From: Parastagonospora avenae f. sp. tritici 18332-5
Lineage: Eukaryota > Ascomycota > Dothideomycetes > Pleosporales > Phaeosphaeriaceae
NCBI GenBank assembly: GCA_022559985.1
Contig: JAFJTR010000096.1
Location: forward strand, 1-64,000
DNA: 64,000 nt
Reading direction: 5' to 3'
Numbering within the stretch: position 1 is the stretch's first letter; every line of letters begins with the position of its first letter. This document shows positions 57,828 through 64,000 of this stretch, piece after piece. Under the pieces are notes generated by a model. That model saw nothing but the letters and a program-made list of their open reading frames with translations, ran no database searches and was not told where the DNA came from. Made by a program: the position numbers and the translations under genes.

Positions 57828-58505
57828 GATTGCGAACTTCGGCGGGCACAACTACAATTCCAGTAAAGAGTGGCTGCAAAATAAAGGAACGGGTCTAGGT
57901 AACGTAGGGAATGTAACAGAAAGGCGCATTAATGTACAATGGCACACGTTGGAGGTGTAAAGAGAAATGTTCCTCCGTGCATCAATACGTAGATAATTTT
58001 TGCAAAACTCGTGAGACTCTTCTCCGCATCCAGCCGATAGGAAGCTAGTCCGGCCCTGTCTCGCCGAAAAGACCCCGGGCACATAACGGCCCCCATCATT
58101 CGCTACGAGGCTATCTGCAGTCAGAACCCAATCGCTGGGTCTGTGCTACTTGCCATTACCTTTCCTGAAATACTACAAGGCTGACGGTAGTCGCGATCAA
58201 AATAGTTTGGATTATGTAGTCGGCACGGGGTCGCGAAGATGCAGCAACCTCACTGCCTCCAACGATAGAAGCTACGGGGCCATGGCGCGCCAAGCTCATC
58301 TGTGCATCCCTATCTTCTCCACAACATCAGTCAATAATAGCACCTGTTGCATCACCTCTTCTCAGTTTCATCTCATTGTGTCGCTATCTGTCGCTCATTT
58401 TTCTCTCTTTTCTTTCCGCGCCTCTGTACCTCAATTGTACCTCATGTGCTAGCTGGACACGTGCGCACACGCGACACGTATCCCGGCAAGTCCACAACGG
58501 TAATA
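57828..58505. promoter_or_regulatory. Divergent promoter region between CLU1 and the AAA ATPase gene
   Basis: About 680 bp separate the two start codons, which face away from each other. The side next to the ATPase gene is pyrimidine-rich on the plus strand. No other gene was seen. Confidence 0.5.
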
Positions 58506-60343
58506 ATGTTAATGCTACGACCCATATTGAGGACACAGATCGCGCGGGCCCATGTCGCGTTTCAACACCAGCAACCGCGCGCCTTCTTCCAGCAGATACA
58601 GCAGGCTGGTCCTGGAAGAGTGACCGTATGCCAGCCATTGTTTGCGCGCGCTCTGAGTGGGCAGTCTGGCCCACCAACTCCTGGAAATGATGCACCAAAT
58701 CCAATTGATGATGCTACGGAAAGTGCACAGGAAGAGGAGGAGCGACGTGAAGCGAAAAAGGAAGCTTGGAGAAGTACAGCTTGGAAGATGTTTGAAGCCG
58801 CTGCAACTACCGGTGCCAGCATCTTCATCCTAGCCTGCGTGGGTATTGGGTACACAAAGTACTACAAGTGGAACGTCCTCGAGAAGATGGAAAACGCCTT
58901 TAGGGAAGGCGATCCTGTTCTAGACCTCGCCGCGAGTGGAAAAGAAGTGCCCCGAGAGACCACACGACATGAAGTGACCCATACCCCTGCCGACGAGGAA
59001 GATGGTGAGCGATGGATCATACGTGACGAACAAGAGAAGATTGATCAAATCGTCAAAGGCCAGCTCAAAGGGCGCTACCATTTGTTATTAGGCGAGAAAG
59101 GGACCGGCAAGAGCTCCATGCTCATCGACGCAATGGCGAAAATCAATGGTGAAGGCTGCTCTATGATGGAGGCTCACGCTGATCTTGAAGTGTTTCGTGT
59201 CCGCCTCGGTCGCTGCTTGGACTTTGAATATCACGAGGACAACATTGGATCACTCTTCTCGATACGTGGACCACGTGACGCTGGTGCAATCTTGGACATT
59301 GAGCGCGCCTTCAACAAGTTGGAAAAGGTGGCACTCAGAAGGAGACAAAAGGTCGGACGACCGCTCATTCTCATCATCAACCAGGCGCATCTCATTCGGG
59401 ACGACGAAGATGGACGCGACTTGATCGAACTCATCCAGCAACGCGCGGAACAATGGGCAGCCTCTAATCTAGCTACCATCATCATCAATTCCGACAAGTA
59501 CTGGGTCTTTGAACGCTTGAAGCATCATGCAACACGCATGGAAGTACACCAGATCAAAGACCTCAAGAAAGAACCCGCCATGCAAGCACTCCGCAACTAC
59601 CGCATGAAGTACTGGAAAGAGAAGCCAAGCAACTCCATCCTGGAAGAAGTGTACGACAAGATAGGAGGTCGTCTCACCTTCCTCAACCGCGTGGCTAAAT
59701 CCGAAGACATGCTACAAAAATGCGACCACATCTGCGACATGGAGAAGATCTGGTTCCTGAACAACTGCGCGATCCTCGGCGAGGAAATGGACGACGACGT
59801 CATGGATCAGCAGAAATATGCTGTAAGTCCGACCAACTCCAGCTCCAGTTCTCTAAATTACGATACATGAAACACTAACCCCCACAGTCCACAGCAATGG
59901 TCCTCGCCAACGCCCTCTACAAATCCTCCCTCGAGATGGACGCAACCTACGACCCCTCGACCGGCCACATCCTGCCCGAAATCCCCCTGCACCGTGCGCG
60001 ATTCATCATGACGCGCTCCGACTTCATCCGCCAGCACCACGACCTGTCCATCTTCAGCATCGACTCGCGCGCCATGGTGCGCGCCGACAGCGTGCCCATG
60101 CAGCGCGCCTTCAACGAATTGTGCTCCGAGCCGGGCTTTGAAGAGTTCCTCGAGGCGACGCTCGAGCGTATTGGAGACATTGAGAGCTTGGGCCGCACGA
60201 AGGAACTGACGTTTAAGGATCTGTGGGAGGGAGGCAAGTATAGGCTTACGAGGCGCGATGGGAAGGGGCGGGTTGAGGGGAGTGTGGAGATGGAGACGGT
60301 GGAGAAGAAGGGGGATGAGGGTGGAGATGGGAAGGATGATTGA
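58506..60343 (+). CDS. P-loop ATPase with mitochondrial-type N-terminus
   Basis: Two exons (58506-59822 and 59888-60343) encode 590 residues. The ATG at 58506 was chosen because it opens an Arg-rich, acid-free leader (MLMLRPILRTQIARAHV) that fits a mitochondrial presequence. A single membrane segment lies at about 100-118 (GASIFILACVGIGYTKY). The ATPase domain has Walker A GEKGTGKSS at about 199-207 and a Walker-B-like LILIINQAHLI; in this the usual Asp-Glu pair is Asn-Gln, which is odd. ATSNL-type sensor residues (LATIIINSDKYW) follow. It resembles fungal AAA-family proteins of unknown role in the mitochondrial inner membrane. The last 100 bases are very G-rich on the sense strand. Confidence 0.85.
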
Positions 60344-63300
60344 TGTGGTCGATGGGTTATGACGCATGATGGAATGGGGTCTGGCAACCACGGAATTTGA
60401 CGTGTTGGATGCGGATATGTAACTTTACTGGGCGGCACACTTTATCCTTTCGTTGTGGAAGGTAGTGATACCCCTTCCTTTTTCCTTTGCCTTAACTGCT
60501 GTATCGACTTTCTTAGAACTTATATATCATTCCTATGTCACATTTTCAAGCCGTTATCATCGCCTCGTGTCTAATTCGCGACGGTGCACCCGGATAACTA
60601 TCATATCTGAATTCCATCGCGCAGCGCAAAGAGTCGGGGATATCGAGGCAGCTCATCACGTACCCTCGTAACAAACAGCGGTAGTATAGCTCATTGTTCT
60701 TTCATGCATTTCAACGTTTATTCACAATCTACTAGCTACACTCTATTATTCGTGCTCTCCTCTCTTACGACGAAGCTCTCCAGCTAACACCAACGATACG
60801 AATCTTACCACCGCCCCTTGTTCGCATCATTTCACTATTCCAAACTCACAACGCGCGACACACAACCGCAAAACACTCGAGGACAAGTTTCGAGAATTGT
60901 GCAGCTTGTGCTCAAGCAGTCTACGAGTTTCCAAGGTTAGCTGTGATTAGACATGTGACTACCGACATTGAGAATTATTTTCTTATTGACTTGTCGCAAA
61001 GCACAATTAAATGACCACATCGTACGTGCGTGGAGAATTTATCTTCCCGCATCGCCCAGCCTACAATCAATCCTCGCACTGATAAGATTTGCGTTACTAT
61101 CGACTGCTGTAATTGGTTTTCTTGTTGCAAATGTGCACACAACGTCCAGATAATCCCACCTCCATCGAAAATCAATGCATTCCAAATTTAGGAAAAAGCA
61201 CAATATCAATCTCGACAAATAACAGCACTTGATGCAAAGTTCGCACCTATTCCCCCGCCCAGCCCACTTTCAATCCTTTGTGTAGCGAAATACTAGCTAG
61301 TATCTCGCTGAGAAAGGAATAGATCAGCGCTGTTGACGGAATGGTAACTCCGAATTTCAAGACTATAGATTAGTGATGTAGGATTTGAAATTTCGTCGTC
61401 AGGTGCGCAATCCCCTCGTCAAAAAAGCACATGCTCGCACACCTTTGGGCGTCCAGTAGTTACTCTTTATGGGAAAAAAACATTGCATTCCAAAGGCGTT
61501 ACATCGCGGAAAAACCGACCAACGCAAAATTAATATACCAGACTAATTATATCTCAATCTCTCCGTTCTTATCATGATCAGAATTAGATGTAACGTGTCG
61601 AATACATAGTCTTCAAAAATTGTATTCCGCTTGTAATGGTGGTGGTGTAGCTATAGCAGAATTTGACGTTTGTTGTATGTTCATGTGACTACGCAAAGGT
61701 TTGTAGAGAGTTCCGTATTATAGTTGGCAATTGGGACAAGATACAAAGGTCAGATGTTCTCCGAAGATGTACTTTCAGTATTGAGAAGAGGTGCAGACAT
61801 TATTCAGTCCGGAGTTCTCACGAGCATCTAGATATTTCCTCCGTGAGGGGTGCACATATACTTTACCGTCTGCACATATCCGTGAAGCTACAAATTTTAC
61901 CGCGAATGCTTCTGAGACGGAAGGATCATCGACAGAGCCATGACGGCATGCCCTCTTATACACCAGCCTTATCGAAGCCGAACCATCGGCAACTCTCAAG
62001 TGCAGTATCAACGGCCCATATGCCGTCGGCATCCACAATCTAATACCATGTCATCACCCAATCTACTGCCGTGAAGCAGTCAGACATCACATACTGTCAG
62101 CGAGCGGTGTAAATCGTCCACTTGGACAGATTCCACGATCGAGTCACACTCATCCCGCCATCACCACGACTCCTCATACGCTGCGATTACGATAGTGAGA
62201 CGCGAATATGCGCACCCCGCTGACTGTGCGCGCAGCTCTCGTAAGCCTCACCGTGCGGGTCAACGGTCAGCCCCGCGGATGGGTGTATCCGCCTCCATGT
62301 CTCACTGGCGAACCTGCGTTCCCACCAACACCGCTGACGTGAGTCGCCCCCCGCACGGTTAGCAGCGCCAAGGAGGTGTGCAAATGCAAAGAAAAGTGTA
62401 AGGCTGACGAATGCGAATATTGGAGCTGCGTAATCTGCTGCTTTGGGAGAGTACGGTGGTTCCGGGCGCCTGGGTCGGTCGGCTGCGAGTGAGACGCAGA
62501 GTGCTGAGCACCACAGGCGGGGGATGCGAATTAGTGGCCGATGCAAGGTTCGTTATCGGTATGCAGATTGATGGTTCGGTGAAATGACAGGCTGCTGCTA
62601 TTTCCGCACCAGAGAACCAGGCTGCAATTCTGGGCTCGCGTGTAACCTCATGTGGGTGCGTGGAGCTGCGGAAGGAACCTTGATGCGCACTGCAGTATCG
62701 ATAGTGCCTACAATGCATGGGTAGGTAGCGAGAACTCTGCATCTTACAGCGGAGGCGTCGTAGAATGATACGCAAGGCACGTTGCGTAAAGCCGATGCGG
62801 AACTCAACAAGTTAGCTGTGTAACGCCTTGCTCGATTTGAAATCCCGATTCGAAATTCGACGAGCATTCGCATTCGAGGGAGACACGACCTGTCTTAAAG
62901 ATAGCGACGAACGACAAACGCCTCCACACGGGAGGCTGCAGCATCGATGTCGCGTGCCATGCACTCCGGGTATAGGAACTGGTGTTCGTCAGCCGTAATT
63001 TTCCCATGCGCAAACACGCTGAGGCTGCGTAACACGTGTATGACGCCGCGACCCGTGCCTAGCGAGCTTCAGTGCGGCGCACAACAGCATGCGAGGATGC
63101 GAATATGAGCCCGGAACCAGGTCCGTGAAATTTCGCCTTGGCAGATCTGTTTGTGGCATGGATGCGATCGTAGGGGAAATAACAACGCGCGTAAGGATAC
63201 GAAGGATGGACAGAAAATGAGCGAGGCGAAATGTTCCGTGATTGTCGTTGGAATTGGGCGCTGGCGCGTGGAAGATCTTCAGGGACAAGCCGAGGTTGCA

Positions 63301-64000
63301 ATCGGCGTCGACGCTTGAGGTCATTTTGCTGATCGCGGGAAAGTCCAAACGACGGACAGCTCGCGTAGTTATGATGGGCAGGTTTGGTTCACCTTGCATA
63401 ATGCAGGACGGTTGCTTTGCTGAAAAAGGACAGTCCTGGAGGAGCGATAATTGCTGGCATTATTAAGGCGTGCGTGAAACGTTGCAATAACCACAAGTCA
63501 TATTCCCGCATTGGGTCGAGTCCACCGGCTAAGTGTCATATCGGCTGTGTGGTGAAGCAAGCCGGCCCGTCAGCTTTGATGAACGGTCCGAGAGGGTGCG
63601 GTATTCTCCTTGATGTTCCATCAGAGTTTATCGAAGCATAAACTTCGTCCACTGATGGGCGGGATTATTGAACGGAGCCATTTCCGCGGATGTTTCAGCG
63701 AAGCCGCTTCTAGTAGGTGGGCAGAGGCCCGCAGAGACTTCCACGTGTCGGGCAGGGTTGCCGTGCAGGTCGTGTCCTCTTCGATCAGCCATCCCTGTTC
63801 GCTTCCACCGGAGTGGGCATCCGCTGCAGATTGCAGTAGCGCGCTCAAAGTGGTCGACGAAACCGTTCGACAGCATCCACTTGCCCGTCTCCCCGCAAGC
63901 CAAAGTTGATGATAATCATCTATGGAGGATGCCGTAGCGTAGCTGTCATATTGAGCGTTGAACGTGGAATGGCCGTGTGACAACGATGCTGCTGGTAAAA
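60344..64000. other. Gene-free end of the window
   Basis: About 3.7 kb without a supportable gene. The first 1.7 kb is AT-richer than the rest of the window. From 62.1 kb on, composition returns to about average but open frames overlap in all registers (for example 63621-63983 on the minus strand and 63668-63937 on the plus strand) without any domain. No tRNA, transposon relic or tandem repeat was recognised. Confidence 0.5.

Noticed and set aside
63621..63983. 120-codon minus-strand frame at the window end
   Set aside because: A plus-strand frame of similar length covers the same bases; neither shows a domain.

Overview
The window is nuclear DNA of a filamentous ascomycete, most likely a dothideomycete. 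Supporting signs are short spliceosomal introns (about 45-80 nt, GT-AG, with TACTAAC/CTAAC-like branch points), multi-exon genes packed on both strands, fungus-only families (Zn2Cys6 regulator, Stb3, CLU1/TIF31, HUT1, allantoate-permease-type MFS) and a Ty1/Copia retroelement. The class assignment is an inference from gene content, not a measurement. No tRNA, rRNA, CRISPR or bacterial-type operon was seen. Exon joins given here were worked out by hand from splice sites and reading frame.

Layout. 0-1.3 kb: 3' end of an unidentified gene next to a poly-C tract, then a 3'-only fragment of a 3'-5' exonuclease. 1.3-9.3 kb: secreted M14 carboxypeptidase (-), alpha/beta hydrolase (-), Zn2Cys6 transcription factor (+). 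9.3-16.8 kb: a gene-free island holding a decayed Copia element (-) flanked on both sides by the same kind of degenerate direct repeat. 16.8-30.8 kb: housekeeping genes: TPR/J-domain co-chaperone (-), Yippee protein (+), zinc alcohol dehydrogenase (+), triple-KH RNA-binding protein (+), an unknown protein (+), ER nucleotide-sugar transporter HUT1 (+) and a sugar-porter MFS protein (-).

30.8-37 kb: after 2 kb without genes comes the most unusual part, four minus-strand genes of two related types arranged A-B-A-B. They carry Myb/SANT-like tryptophan motifs, and one A copy is broken by a stop. This looks like tandem duplication of a two-gene cassette. 37.4-44.7 kb: short-chain dehydrogenase (+), DUF1295 membrane reductase-like protein (-), DNA topoisomerase III (+) and an Stb3-like Sin3-binding protein (+). 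45.6-48.2 kb: two broken paralogues of an F-box-like family (-).

48.5-60.4 kb: L-rhamnose mutarotase and an allantoate-permease-type MFS transporter (both -, 303 bp apart), an unknown fungal membrane protein (-), the 1,339-residue CLU1 (-) and a mitochondrial-type P-loop ATPase (+). 60.4-64 kb has no supportable gene.

At the scale of the whole window, many genes change base composition along their length: the sense strand is C-rich (C-ending codons) in the 5' part and strongly G-rich near the 3' end, while long housekeeping genes such as CLU1 do not. This is listed as a separate finding.
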